Positions 44,748 through 56,446 of a DNA stretch of 64,000 nt are shown one piece after another. Each line of letters starts with the position of its first letter. Within the stretch, counting starts at the first letter, position 1. This stretch comes from Lunularia cruciata (taxonomy: Eukaryota; Streptophyta; Marchantiopsida; Lunulariales; Lunulariaceae): the NCBI GenBank assembly GCA_948567375.1, contig OX419758.1, positions 23,565,001 to 23,629,000 of the forward strand, given 5' to 3'. The position numbers and the translations under genes were made by a program. Under the pieces are notes generated by a model, which saw only the letters and a list, made by a program, of their open reading frames with translations, was not told where the DNA came from and searched no databases.

Positions 44748-45294
44748 TGTCGTGCGTATATACATCGCTACACAACATACATCGCTTACAACATCATACA
44801 CTATAAAAACACAATTCACACATAAGTCATACATAGACTCTAAAGTGCCACAATAAATCAGATTGCTTAACACTTTCAACTCAACTCAACTCAGATCAGT
44901 ACTTGATCTGTCACTCTATAAACTGCCAACAACTGGGCACTGATTATAGTCAAACCACACCCACTCAAGCATAGAGAATCCAGGTGACGCTCGCCGGTCT
45001 CTGTCCACCATAGCCAGGAACTCGAAGGCTCAACATCAGAGAAGTGAGCTCTCTAGAGCTCACTTCGAAACTATACCCCCTGGACTCGAGCTAGCCCTGA
45101 ATCCTTAACGGTCTCGCTGACGGCACACTCGACGGTGCACAGTGACGATGGGCTTCACCGTGAAGTCAGTACCCCGAATACGAAATCTAATCGTCGAAAA
45201 GTAATTCCTGAGAAATTGCTAGAATAACTCTAATTACCATCACTGGAACTCCAATGTCTGAACATCTAGATGCGGAACTACAAATGACATGACA
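44748..45294 (-). mobile_element. E2-family solo terminal repeat (B-A), TSD GACT
   Basis: On the minus strand it reads B (45294-44855) then A (44852-44748), from TGTCATGTC to CGCACGACA, flanked by GACT (44744-44747 and 45295-45298). This is the product expected if the 5' B recombined with the 3' B of a B-internal-A-B-A' element. It contains the perfect hairpin at 45041-45066. It lies about 3.9 kb upstream of the H+-ATPase start. Confidence 0.88.
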
Positions 45295-47234
45295 GACTTA
45301 ACCACGTTCTGCATAACATATCCTTATGCGGTGTACTTCCCATCGTCCTTCCTTGTTAGTTAGCCTATGCGTGTCCCTTCAGCGCGACTCGAATAGAAAG
45401 TAGTTACTAAAGTGCAAGACCTTCTTCCGTGTGATCGTAGTGGCGAACTCACTTGGCATGCATGAAGCATTCAAGTCCACCACTCCTCTTCTCTAGCTAG
45501 CTACAGACCGCTCCACATTAGAGAGCGTGTGCTCTCGTCACCACATAAATGGTATTGTTTCGAGTCGAGTCCATCACTCTGGAGATCACGAGTAGGAATT
45601 GATCCGTACGCAGAAAACGAATTTATTGCTGGCCCCGAATAGACTTACGAACGGGCGGACGGACAATGATTGTTTTGCACTCAGTTCACTCATTTTTCAG
45701 AGATTCTTGAACATTCCATTTCAGTTCAGTTCCCGAATCGAAACCCCTTGTATCTTGCAACAACGATCATGCGCGGTGGAAATGGGATGTAAATCAGTCC
45801 CGATAAGGTGCTCTCTGGATTGTTGGCTTCCCAGAGTTTCGAATATCGTGTGCACGAAATTGGACGGTTACATAGTGTGAGAGTTTTCCATCTAACGGTC
45901 GACAATAAAGAAATAAAAACTCCATAACAATATTATCACCTATAGCAAGAACATCATCCAATCTCATTTACCTGAACACGCCTGTGTAAAAGGTTTCTTT
46001 CGATAATTTATTTATTTATTTAATTAGGGGCACTTCTTAAGCACTACAGTATCTGTTGTCAGAATGGGTTCATATAATCTTGTTTGCGGGAATAATTTAC
46101 GGTGAAATAGAAATAGTGGACGGAATATTCGCAGAACATACATATCTCCATGAAAAATGTTTTTCCAGTATGAAAACACATCACGTTGGAGAATAAAAGG
46201 TTATGGTTGATGAGTGACTGGATGGGGAACCAAGACACTATTCTAGAATTTTCTGAAAAGATATTAACAGGAATTGATGTAAGATCTAAATACCTTGAAT
46301 GTAATCTCCAGATATTTTTGGGCCAATTTTCTTGGGAGTCGATGACAGATGTGCATTGGCTAAACAAAAATATTTTAGACCTGCAATATATTGCTGTCCT
46401 ACACCAGTAAAAATCAGTAATTTTCGCTCTATGACTTGAAAGAGAAAATGTTTCGTGAAGCATCCCATATGATGATAAAAATAAACTGGTGTAAATATTG
46501 ATAGGTCAGTGCCCATCATACATAGATTTTTAGAAGGACCACTTACCAAAAACTGCGTGGACAGTTCTATGCAATTATGAACAGGCTAATTGATAACCCC
46601 GGCGTATCTATCTTATTTACTTATTTATCTACTGGGGGTATAACGACAGGATAGAAGGAGAAAAATAGTAAGGATCTTCATCGTGCCAATATATTTTATT
46701 GTCTAAAATAATTCTGTTGGCTATTGCGGATAGGTAATAGATTTATTTCACAACATACCTTTGTTTTCACCATATGACTTTGTTTGCAGACTCTATTTCA
46801 CAATGAGAATTGATATTTCCGTACCCTCTTTTTGATATTTTTACACGTTAGCTTTTTTGATATTTCTACACCCTAGATTAGCCGGTTGGCTTATTTCACA
46901 GTAGAAATTAATATTTCCACACCCTAGCCTAGCCGGTTGGCCGATAGTAGTCATGAATAAATGCTGGTGCCCGTATGCATAAGAAAATAAGAAATAGCAA
47001 CCCAAAAAATTTATGGATTTACGAAACCCAGTTCAAAATTTGGCGGGAAGCTTACGGACCTCCCGTAAACTCCGGAAGTGAAACCCTCTCATATGTTTGA
47101 ATATGTAGACCTTTTTCCCTCATTCCACAATGTCTTCCATTTCCCCTTTCCCATCCTTCATTTTTCCTACGCGGTCGTCCTTTTTCTTGTTTCCAGCTTG
47201 GACGAGCTTATCTTATCTGGTTTATTATTATTGC
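45295..47234. other. Intergenic, no gene recognised
   Basis: Short frames near 45599-45880 and 46059-46550 overlap on both strands and show no recognisable domain or conserved motif. A loose repeat of TATTTC-ACA...GATATTTC-x-ACACCCTAG and GCCGGTTGGC occurs at about 46790-46945. Confidence 0.5.
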
Positions 47235-47505
47235 TGCGCACAAAGGCTTCCAAATAGTTTTGGGGGGAATCTGTTGTGGTACTCATCTGTGTGGATGTAA
47301 ATTTTTTTAATACATATAATATTTGTTTTGCGCACAAAGGCTTCCAAACAGTATTGTGAGATTTTTTTTGTGGTATTCATCTCTGTGGATATTAAAAATA
47401 ACTTTATGTATATTTATTTATTTATATTTATATTCGTTTTCTTTTGGTCACAAAGGCTTCCAAATTGTTTTGTAGGAAGCTTTCTGTGGTATTCATTATC
47501 CATGG
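47235..47505 (+). repeat. Three degenerate direct repeats of about 95-117 bp
   Basis: Units start at 47235, 47329 and about 47446 with CACAAAGGCTTCCAAA and continue with TGTGGTATTCATC-like and TGTGGAT segments. AT-rich filler separates them. Nothing in them resembles a coding repeat. Confidence 0.75.
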
Positions 47506-47890
47506 ATCAGTCTTCCGGGGTATTTATCTTTTTGATATCTATGTTATCACATGCATATTTGACATCTATCTATCTATCTATCTACTTAACAATTCTAATA
47601 AAAAGTATGCGGATAAAACTTAGACAAGTTTTATGCATTGCACTAATTATTATATTATCAGACAGTTGACGAGAAATGTTAAGTAAAATAATAAGTTGAC
47701 GAGATTTGAGAATGTCAAAAGCGACCGTAAGTTAACAAGAAGGATAGGGAGACCCCCATCAGGCCGTACAGGGAAAATGGCTATTCGTAGTATACTACTG
47801 CTCCCTGATTGGTGCTGGACCAAAAGACCGAAGATGCACGTAGGTAGGAACTATAAATGGTTGGTTTTGACCTGCACCAATTCATTGATA

Positions 47891-48018
47891 CTGGCAGTCA
47901 AATCAGTGAACCAAAGTGGAGACACGCGGGAAAGTACCCCCAAGAGTTTTGTTGAAAACTGGCAGTCCAATCAGTCGACAAAAGTGGAGACAATCGAGAA
48001 AGTATACCAAGAGTTAGA
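47891..48018 (+). repeat. 68-bp tandem duplication upstream of the H+-ATPase
   Basis: CTGGCAGTC-AAATCAGT...AAAGTGGAGACA...CAAGAG occurs at 47891 and again at 47959 with point differences, including one CGCGGG to ATCGAG change. Confidence 0.8.
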
Positions 48019-49024
48019 AACGTATCGATGTCTGTCACCTACTAGTGAATTAAGCCACGAATACAAGATCGCTTTGTTTGTTTAAAAACCCAGTTTCGTG
48101 GGACATGGTGGGCAGTAGCGATCAGCCGATCTATAACTCAGCAGTTGGAGAAAATGCCTTTTCTATTGATCCCGCAGCTGCGATGACGGTATGGATGAGT
48201 CAATTGGACAGCGGATGATTATGATGCGTGGTCGCGAAAGGGAATGATTCTGTGGAAAGGGTTGCACATGTGCTTTGAATTCCCCAGTTTTGGGGCAGAT
48301 TTGACAGAAGGCAGGCACGAGAGGAGAGGAGAGGAGAGGAGAGGAGCGAAAAGGGTGTAGTTGGGAGTTTGCTGATGATCCTCGGAAGCTGTGAGGGTGT
48401 TTGCGGCTACCACAGCAGAGGCGGGATGGTGCAGCTCTTGGGGATTAGAGACGTGCACAAGCGAGCAACAGACGGCACTTTCACCCAAGGTGAGGCATTA
48501 TTATTATTATTATTCTGCGCGCAAGGTAAAAAGCTAGCTCCAAGCTTCAGGCACCGTCATGCGGAGCAAAATATGGACCCGACCTCGTGACACAACAAAG
48601 AGATATCTGCACGAGAGTATAACCTTTCGAGAGATGTAAGGGGGCTTCAAGGACCAGCTTGTGTATAGCAGCATGATCTCAGGTCGAGGTCGAGATCATG
48701 GTCCCCACAATTTTGGCAATCCGCTCAATGTAAGGCTCCAGCGCTCTGGCACCGGTAGGCAAGCGGTAATTCCTCAGAAGACAGTATATACAGTGCAAAG
48801 CACGTGTGGATTTAATCGTTGGGACTTCTGTACTGCTGATTGAGCAGTGATTCGAGTCCCTGCAGACATTGAACCCAGACGACAGGCGCAGTAACTCGGG
48901 ACACGAATCGCTGGATATACAACCAACAGTGTGGAGATACAACACATGCGAGCCTGTGGTGAACATCTGCCTTGTGGGTTCTGTCGCTGCGAGGGAAGGC
49001 ATTGGCTTTAGTCTCACTACGCCA
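48019..49024. other. Probable distal promoter region, non-coding
   Basis: No gene recognised. It includes a GGAGA microsatellite (about 48320-48346) and an ATT microsatellite (about 48505-48516). By position it belongs to the 5' flank of the H+-ATPase gene. Confidence 0.45.
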
Positions 49025-49080
49025 TATATACCAGGCATGGTCATGTGTCTTCCATCTCGTCCCTCTCCTCTCTTCTCCCT
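49025..49080 (+). promoter_or_regulatory. Candidate core promoter: TATA box and pyrimidine patch
   Basis: TATATA at 49025-49030 is followed about 20 bases later by a C/T-rich patch (49049-49080), a common arrangement in plant core promoters. Transcription would then start near 49055, giving a leader of about 150 bases. The call rests on sequence only. Confidence 0.45.
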
Positions 49081-49128
49081 TGTGTGTATCTTTCTCTGAG
49101 TAAGTTGAAGGTCTTTAATACACTGAGA

Positions 49129-49146
49129 ATGATCGGACACATGTGA
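49129..49146 (+). promoter_or_regulatory. Short upstream ORF (5 codons) in H+-ATPase leader
   Basis: ATG ATC GGA CAC ATG TGA encodes MIGHM and ends 61 bases before the main start codon. Short upstream ORFs are known in leaders of some plant plasma-membrane H+-ATPase mRNAs, where they affect translation. Whether this one is translated is unknown. Confidence 0.5.
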
Positions 49147-49207
49147 GTGAGGAGTCTCTGGGGAGAGATAATTCGTCGACTGGAAGAGTTTCAGAAAGAT
49201 TGGAGCG

Positions 49208-52066
49208 ATGGAGGATAAGTCGCCGACTCTGGAGGCTCTCGCGAACGAGACTGTTGATTTGGAGCACATTCCAATCGAGGAAGTGTTTATTCAGCTGAAA
49301 TGTACTACGGAGGGGCTGACGGAAACCGAAGGCGAAAATCGTCTTAAAATCTTCGGTTATAACAAATTGGAAGAGAAAAATGAGAGCAAAATACTCAAGT
49401 TTCTGGGGTTCATGTGGAACCCTCTCTCATGGGTTATGGAGGCTGCTGCTATCATGGCCATCGCCCTGGCAAACGGTGGAGGCAAGCCTCCTGATTGGCA
49501 GGATTTCATCGGTATTGTGACTTTGCTACTCATCAACTCTACAATCAGTTTCATTGAGGAGAACAATGCAGGAAACGCTGCTGCGTCTTTGATGGCTCGG
49601 TTGGCACCCAAAACCAAGGTGTTGAGAGATGGAAAGTGGTCGGAACAGGAGGCAGTGATTCTTGTCCCTGGAGATATCATCAGCATTAAATTGGGCGACA
49701 TCGTCCCTGCTGATGCCCGTCTTCTTGAAGGGGATCCTTTAAAGATCGACCAGTCTGCTCTCACCGGTGAGTCCCTTCCAGTTACCAAGAAGCCAGGTGA
49801 TGAGGTATATTCAGGATCCACATGTAAGCAAGGGGAGCTCGAAGCAGTCGTCATAGCTACCGGGGTTCACAGTTTCTTTGGTAAAGCTGCTCATCTTGTG
49901 GATAGCACTCACCAAGTTGGCCATTTCCAGAAGGTCCTCACTGCCATCGGGAACTTTTGCATCGTCTCTATTGCCATTGGACTCGTGGTGGAGATTATTG
50001 TCATGTTTCCCATCCAGCGCAGGAAGTACAGGGAGGGAATCGACAACTTGCTGGTCCTGCTTATTGGTGGTATTCCAATCGCTATGCCCACCGTGCTCTC
50101 AGTGACCATGGCTATAGGATCTCATCGCTTGTCTCAGCAAGGTGCCATCACCAAGCGAATGACCGCCATTGAGGAGATGGCTGGTATGGATGTTCTGTGC
50201 AGTGACAAGACAGGAACCTTGACCCTGAACAGGCTGACAGTGGATAAGAATCTCATCGAGTGTTTCGTTAAGAAAGTTGACAAGGATTTTGTGGTACTCT
50301 CGGCAGCTCGGGCAGCTCGGGTAGAGAACCAAGATGCCATCGATACCGCCATCGTTGGGATGTTGGCAGACCCTAAAGAGGCTCGTGCAGGCATCACTGA
50401 GGTTCATTTCCTTCCTTTTAATCCAGTCGACAAACGTACTGCAATCACCTTCATTGACGACAATGGGAAGTGGCACAGAGCCAGCAAAGGAGCACCAGAG
50501 GAGATTTTGCACCTGGCACACAACAAGGATCAGATTGCCGCTAAAGTTCACGCTGTGATTGACAAGTTTGCAGAACGCGGGCTTCGATCACTGGCTGTTG
50601 CAACACAGGAAGTACCGGAGAAAAGCAAGGAGAGTCTTGGAGGACCATGGGAGTTTCTGGGTCTACTTCCCCTATTTGACCCACCCCGTCATGACAGTGC
50701 AGAGACAATCCGTCAAGCCCTGAACTTGGGAGTGAATGTGAAGATGATTACTGGGGATCAGTTGGCTATTGCAAAAGAGACAGGGCGTCGTCTAGGCATG
50801 GGAACAAACATGTACCCATCTTCAGCCCTTCTTGGACAGCACAAGGATGAATCGATTGCAGGTCTGCCTATAGATGAACTTATTGAGAATGCTGATGGTT
50901 TTGCTGGGGTCTTCCCAGAGCACAAGTATGAAATTGTGAAACGCCTGCAGGAGAAGAAGCACATCTGCGGTATGACTGGAGATGGAGTGAACGATGCTCC
51001 TGCACTGAAGAAGGCAGACATAGGTATCGCAGTGGCCGATGCTACAGATGCAGCACGCAGTGCCTCAGATATCGTGCTCACTGAACCGGGTCTCAGTGTG
51101 ATCATCAGTGCAGTGCTCACTTCCCGAGCCATCTTCCAAAGGATGAAAAACTACACGATTTATGCTGTATCCATTACCATCCGTATAGTTCTGGGCTTCT
51201 TGTTGCTCACTCTCATCTGGAAATTCGACTTCTCACCTTTCATGGTCCTTATCATCGCTATTCTCAACGATGGTACAATCATGACCATCTCCAAGGACAG
51301 AGTGAAGCCTTCTCCACTCCCAGACAGTTGGAAACTAGAGGAGATTTTCGCGCAAGGTGTGGTCCTTGGAACGTACCTTGCAGTCATGACCGTCGTTTTC
51401 TTCTGGGCTGCTGATAAGACGGACTTCTTCCAAAGCAAATTTGGTGTCCGTTCCCTGAACGACAAACACGATGAACTCACAGCTGCCGTCTACCTACAAG
51501 TTAGCATCATCAGTCAAGCTTTGATCTTCGTCACGCGATCTAGAAGCTGGTCTTTCGTGGAGAGGCCAGGGTTCCTTCTGGTGTCGGCTTTCTGGGTTGC
51601 TCAACTAGTAGCAACATTCATCGCTGTGTATGCCAACTGGGGCTTCGCTCACATCAAGGGAGTCGGATGGGGATGGGCCGGAGTAATCTGGCTGTACTCT
51701 CTCATCACTTACTTCCCGCTGGATGTTCTCAAGTTCGCTGTCCGATATGTTCTGAGTGGCAAAGCATGGGACAACATGCTCAATCGCAGCACTGCTTTCA
51801 CTACCAAGAAGGACTTCGGAAAGAATGACCGTCAAGCACAGTGGGCGCAGCAGCAACGTACTCTGCATGGATTGACTACCCCTGGTGCCAAGGAAGGAGT
51901 CGAACAGACCTTCAAGAGCGTACCTGAGCTTGCTGGGGAAGCCAAACGAAGGGCGGAGATGGCAAGGTTGAGGGAGCTAAACACGTTGAAGGGGCACGTT
52001 GAGTCCGTAGTCAGGCTCAAAGGACTGGATCTGGAGACGATTCAACAATCTTACACGTTGTGATGT
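49208..52066 (+). CDS. Plasma-membrane H+-ATPase (P3A P-type ATPase), single exon
   Basis: A 951-residue proton pump that exports H+ using ATP and energises the plasma membrane. Key sites: TGES (residues 186-189, A domain), DKTGTLT with phosphorylated Asp333, KGAPE in the nucleotide-binding domain, TGDGVNDAP (590-598), and about ten membrane segments, four before the large cytosolic loops and six after. The C-terminal regulatory domain is complete, with [15 protein letters not shown] at the end, giving penultimate Thr950, the 14-3-3 docking phosphosite of plant pumps. The last residue is Leu where many angiosperm pumps have Val. Length matches the family (about 950). The first ATG of the frame fits the family N-terminus ([19 protein letters not shown]). 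The frame is open throughout without introns, unusual for the family in seed plants. It is the only intact gene in the window. Confidence 0.97.
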
Positions 52067-53081
52067 GTAAAACTGCAAACAGTAATAATCAAATCTTTGA
52101 CATGATCTTTGAAATGGACCCATGACTGATTAACCTTCTCTACTCAGGATACCAGTTCAGTGTACAGATTGAAGGAACAGGGCGAGTTTCTCCTAATACT
52201 AAAATTCATTTGTAGACAATTAGCTTGTATCAGTCTCAAGCCTAGTCGAGTAGAAAAGATCTTCACATTTGAGGATAGGATATATAGATTGTATGTAAAC
52301 TCAGTCTGTGGAACAAGTTTCTGAATTGAGTTCCTGACGAAAAGGGAAGCCTTATGAGCCAGGAAAATTAAGCGGAGGTGGATGGCAAATTGAGCTAGTT
52401 ATGGAGAACTTGAGGCCATAACACTTGAGACTCTATAATGAACGTAATGCTGCTCAAAGTTCCCTCACCACTACAAAGAAATGAACGTCTCTGTGCATGG
52501 CACGGTTCTTTCTGTGAGAATTGTATTTGAGTTCAGGTGATTGTATTTATGAGGATTGATTGCAGAAGTATCTATGAGGTTATGCACAATACGCTCACAC
52601 GTCCCCTCACTGGTAGTTCACTTTGACTCTTAGAGCATAAAGCTGTTTACGAATCGATGTGTCAAGTTGATAAGAGTGTGTTTTCTTGGAAATGTTTTAT
52701 GCATCTGAACAGGTTCATTGTAAGATGTGTAGGAGGTGAACTTTAATTCCAACTCGTTTCACTCTGCAAACCGTCTGTTACTTTTCATACGCCTGACAGG
52801 ATGGGCCTTATGCATGATGGTTCTGGTCCTGAAAACTTCCCAAGTTCCGGATCCAGATATGTTATAAATATCTGACTGATGTTCAGGGATTCAAAAGCCT
52901 TAATCGGGACTAGTGTCGACCAAATTAGAACGACAGAATGTCAGAACCTGAAATCTGTCTAGAAGTATACTTGACGATGTGAAACGACGAATGTGTATCT
53001 CGATGTGCAACAGCGACATAGTTGGTACCTTTTTATTTCTCGGGTTTGCATCCGAGTTGATCAGTGGTGGAGAGCGTAAGT
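52067..53081. other. H+-ATPase 3' flank, non-coding
   Basis: AT-rich sequence with no frame or repeat recognised. The 3' UTR of the H+-ATPase should lie at its start; no canonical AATAAA was seen close to the stop. Confidence 0.5.
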
Positions 53082-53161
53082 AAGGTTAGACTAGCATGAT
53101 AATGATCTCAATTGTATATAATTAGTGTATCGATTAGTCAAGTATATTAATAGAAATGCAA
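53082..53161 (+). repeat. Copia LTR fragment next to the full 5' LTR
   Basis: GTTAGACTAGCATGATAATG and the following 60 bases duplicate the start of the LTR at 53162. It may be a tandem duplication of the LTR start or a remnant of an earlier insertion. Confidence 0.7.
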
Positions 53162-53590
53162 TGTTAGACTAGTATGATAATGATCTCATTTGTATATAAT
53201 TAATATTTAGATTAGTCAAGTACATACCTGGGTCATAATCTTGTATCTATCATAACATAACAGTTATTCCAAGATCTGTTATGAAAGCCCTAGTGTAGAC
53301 CTATTAAAAAATGGGCTCAGGTTTGTATCTACGTGTCAACCTAGTAGCTCAGCCTTCAATGCTCTCGAGGTGTTGCTCTGTATCTTTATAATCCTATTTT
53401 ACCAATTTTGTCGCACCCTTGTACAGCTTGATGGGGTCTTCCCATCCCACGTGTTTTCTTAGCGGTTGCCCTTTCTTTATAATCCTGAATTAGGGTTCTT
53501 TCATATCAATCTATTCATTCTACTCGTTTTCTTACATGGTATCAGAGCGGAATATCTCATAATTTCTCACTAGCTGCTAGGGGACACCTT

Positions 53591-53930
53591 AGTAACCATT
53601 TTCCTAATTCTGAGAGATTTGATCTTATTAAACATCAATGTATTTGCATATAAAAAATGCTTGATCCTATGAGGAGCATTGTTCTCTTTTCTTTGGATTT
53701 TGGGAGAGCGTTTCTCCAAGATCCTCTTTAATCAAAGTCTTTTGATTTTCTTGAGATTCAAAGTAACCATTTTCGAGATTATGAGAGATTTGATCTTATT
53801 ACACATCAGTGTATATGGATAACAAGAAATACTTGTTGATAATATGAGGAGCGTTGTTCTCTTTTCTTTGGATTTTGGGAGAGCGTTTCTCCAAGATCCC
53901 CTTTAATCAAAGTCTTTCGACTTTCTTGAA
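53591..53930 (+). repeat. 171-bp tandem duplication in copia leader
   Basis: AGTAACCATTTT...GAGAGATTTGATC...GGAGAGCGTTTCTCCAAGAT occurs at 53591 and again at 53762. Each unit holds the inverted repeat GGAGA-GCGTT-TCTCC. Confidence 0.85.
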
Positions 53931-53965
53931 ACATCAATGTTCACTTCCTTCACAATAAGTTCATC

Positions 53966-54800
53966 ATGTCTACTGGTCCAAATGTTGCTACCTCTGCTGC
54001 GGTTCCTGCTGCCACCATTCGATTTCATACTACTTTCGGGAAATTCAATGGAGACTTCTTCCATTCTTGGAAGCACGGTCTCTCTCTCAAGTTGAAAGTG
54101 GCGGAAGTATTCTTCATCGTTGATGCTACTGAAATCAGACCCACTTCAACAGCCGATTTATCTCATTGGGAGCACAAAGATAATATTGCTCTAGAAGCCA
54201 TTATTCCGTAGTGGCTCTTGAGTACGGAAGTGCTATAAGCCAACTTACATTGGCAAGTAGGGCTTGGAAAGGCCACCATGAATGAAGGCATAGATGATAT
54301 CACTATAATAGATAACGTCACTATAAAATATCTACTCAATACACTTACAACAATGAAGATGCGTGAAGGTGCTAATGTTGCTAAACGCATAGCAACCTAT
54401 CCGGGGTCTACTTACCCAGTTAGCACCTATGAATAACCCGTTTAATGATCCGCAAGCTAAGCTCCACTTGATGAGATCTATACCTTCTAGTTACAACTAT
54501 TTTCTGCAGTCACTATGAAGCCAAAAAACATTGAATCTTTCTGATGGTACTGCTTTTCTTCTTCAAGAAGAAATTAGCATGAAACATGAAGGTCTTGTGG
54601 AGCAAACAACTGCACTAGCAGTTACCCAGGGTTTCACATCTTCTGCCAGAAACAAGGGGCAAACACAAAGGGGAACGGAAGCGCAACTCTCAAGGAGGCT
54701 TTTAGGGACAGAATTCTATCAACAAACCTGGTCCAAATTCTTTCTTAGGACAAAATTCTTTCATCAGACTTGGTCAGCACTCATTTTCTAGACTGAATTA
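53966..54800 (+). pseudogene. Copia gag remnant
   Basis: Starts MSTGPNVATSAAVPAATIRF and has FNGDFFHSWKHGLSLKLK and HWEHKDNIALEAII, the usual beginning of plant copia gag. The frame is lost after residue 81. A later frame (LSDGTAFLLQEEISMKHEGL near 54530) fits the gag region before the zinc knuckle. Confidence 0.7.
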
Positions 54801-54872
54801 TTTTCACTGGCCATCCAATCAGAATTCTTTCTCCAGTCCTCCTAGAGTGGTATCTTCAAAACCTTCCATCAT

Positions 54873-55184
54873 ATGTCAAAAGCAGCAACTGAAGTAGTGT
54901 GGTTCAAGAATTTACTAAGTGACTTGGGGTTTCCTAATTTCACAATGAAGCTCTACTACTACAACATAAGTGGAATAGACCTTGTCACACCAACAAGGCA
55001 GCATGAGAGGACTAGACACATAGATGTTAGATTTCATTTTATCAAAGAGGAGGTTGAGGAAAAACAGATCTCTGTTTCTCGTGTTGATAGCAATGACAAT
55101 ATTGCTGATACATTCACAATATTGCTGATACATTCACGAAGGGGTAAACTAGGGCTTTACATGAAAAGTTCAATCATGCACTAG
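54873..55184 (+). pseudogene. Copia RNase H C-terminal end
   Basis: AATEVVWFKNLLSDLGF, then HERTRHIDVRFHFIKEEVEE and NDNIADTFT, is the hallmark end of copia RNase H. It follows gag directly, showing that the region in between has been deleted. Confidence 0.85.
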
Positions 55185-55305
55185 GAGTGATGGAAAGTAG
55201 ATCTGGACCAAATGTTCATTAAGGTGGGTTGCTAGACTAGCATGATAATGATCTCATTTGTACATAACTAGTATGTCTATTAGTCAAGCATATTAACATA
55301 CCTCT

Positions 55306-55755
55306 GCTATGTTGGTGTAACTACGATGTGGAGTCATGTGTCATTAGATGTTAAAAAATCAATGCACCTTGCCTTCAAAATAGATGCAATTAATTTCGAT
55401 ATTGCCACTAACTTACTGTCACCATGTCTCCGTCTATACAGTCACAAAAGGCACACCTCTATCTTAGACGATAGTGTATAAAGTCTTGTTCCCTACTTGT
55501 TTTGGATGATTATGCAATAAAACATCTATGACGTAGTCAATGAAAACAACTTGTAACAAGTTATGGGCCCAAGCTAAAGGTCTTGTTTAGTATCACATTC
55601 TATTACTTTGATGATGTGAAACATACACAATCTACAACTTGCACACACACATCTAATTCTTTTGCTTCATTTACATTTTCTCCTATGGCTAAACAAGTGT
55701 CAATGCACTAGAACATCTATCATATCAATCCATTGACTAGTGCAAAAGATTTGCA
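55306..55755. other. Non-coding spacer
   Basis: No gene, repeat or RNA recognised between the copia remnant and the family Y LTR. Confidence 0.5.
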
Positions 55756-56431
55756 TGTAACACACATTTGTACATGTGTGTGGTATTGTGATATTTAATT
55801 TGGTATTACAAGTACTTGAGAGATTTTATTTATATATAGATAAATGATGGTTCTACATTAGTCATGATTAGCTAAATTTAGTAATAGCTAAGATAGAGGG
55901 GATCTTACTTTAGAGGAAGTGGAAAATATGAGTACCACTATTTTAAATTCTAGCGTATTGACATGGTATTTTCCTAGGTGTTTAGCTTTGAAGAAAGAAT
56001 TGAGAACTCTTGGACCCACAAGTATTTTTGCTTAAAACTCTTCTAAAGTCCAAGGATAGCCCATGTGAAGGAATCCTTGACTTAGTGGTTGCGTCAAGAT
56101 AAGACACATGCTTAGAGGAATATTCCTATGAGGATAGATATTCCTTTAGACTTTTTCATTTTAGTCTAGTAACTTGAGTTACTCTAGTAATTAGTAACTT
56201 TGGTGCATAATTATTTCACAAGTATATAAACTAGTGAGGAGGTACTCATCATCCTTTCATTTGCCACTATCTCTCTTTCATTGAGTTCTCTAGTGAACAA
56301 TGTCTTGAGTCTTGGAGTGTTAACCTTGGAAGACTATGGTGGAGTTGGGGTTCCTTGCCTTCTTAGTCTATCGTGCACTACCATAATAACCTTCAGAAGT
56401 TCATCTTGAGTGAGAAACAAGCCGTCTCACA
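55756..56431 (+). repeat. 5' LTR of family Y element
   Basis: Begins TGTAACACACATTTG and ends CCGTCTCACA. It contains the TATATAAAC box near 56223 and CTATCTCTCTTTCA downstream, as in the solo copies. Confidence 0.88.
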
Positions 56432-56446
56432 TTTTTGGTTATGTTG

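Larger units (their letters stand above)
53162..55305 (+). mobile_element. Ty1/copia element, internally deleted
   Basis: 5' LTR 53162-53536 (TGTTAGACTAG to TTACA) is followed directly by the primer-binding site TGGTATCAGAGCGG (53537-53550), matching initiator-Met tRNA. A gag remnant and the last part of RNase H follow, then the start of the 3' LTR (TGCTAGACTAG at 55230), recognisable for about 75 bases. Protease, integrase and most of RT are absent, so the element is non-autonomous. Confidence 0.82.

Noticed and set aside
45599-45880. 93-codon plus-strand ORF as a gene
   Set aside because: No motif, no conserved neighbour and composition like the surrounding non-coding DNA.
46059-46550. Overlapping ORFs on both strands
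   Set aside because: Short, overlapping on both strands, with no domain; most likely chance.
47696-48085. 129-codon plus-strand ORF as a gene
   Set aside because: It spans the 68-bp tandem duplication, has no recognisable domain and no supporting context.
49357-52020. Several minus-strand ORFs opposite the H+-ATPase
   Set aside because: They are antisense shadows of a conserved coding region.
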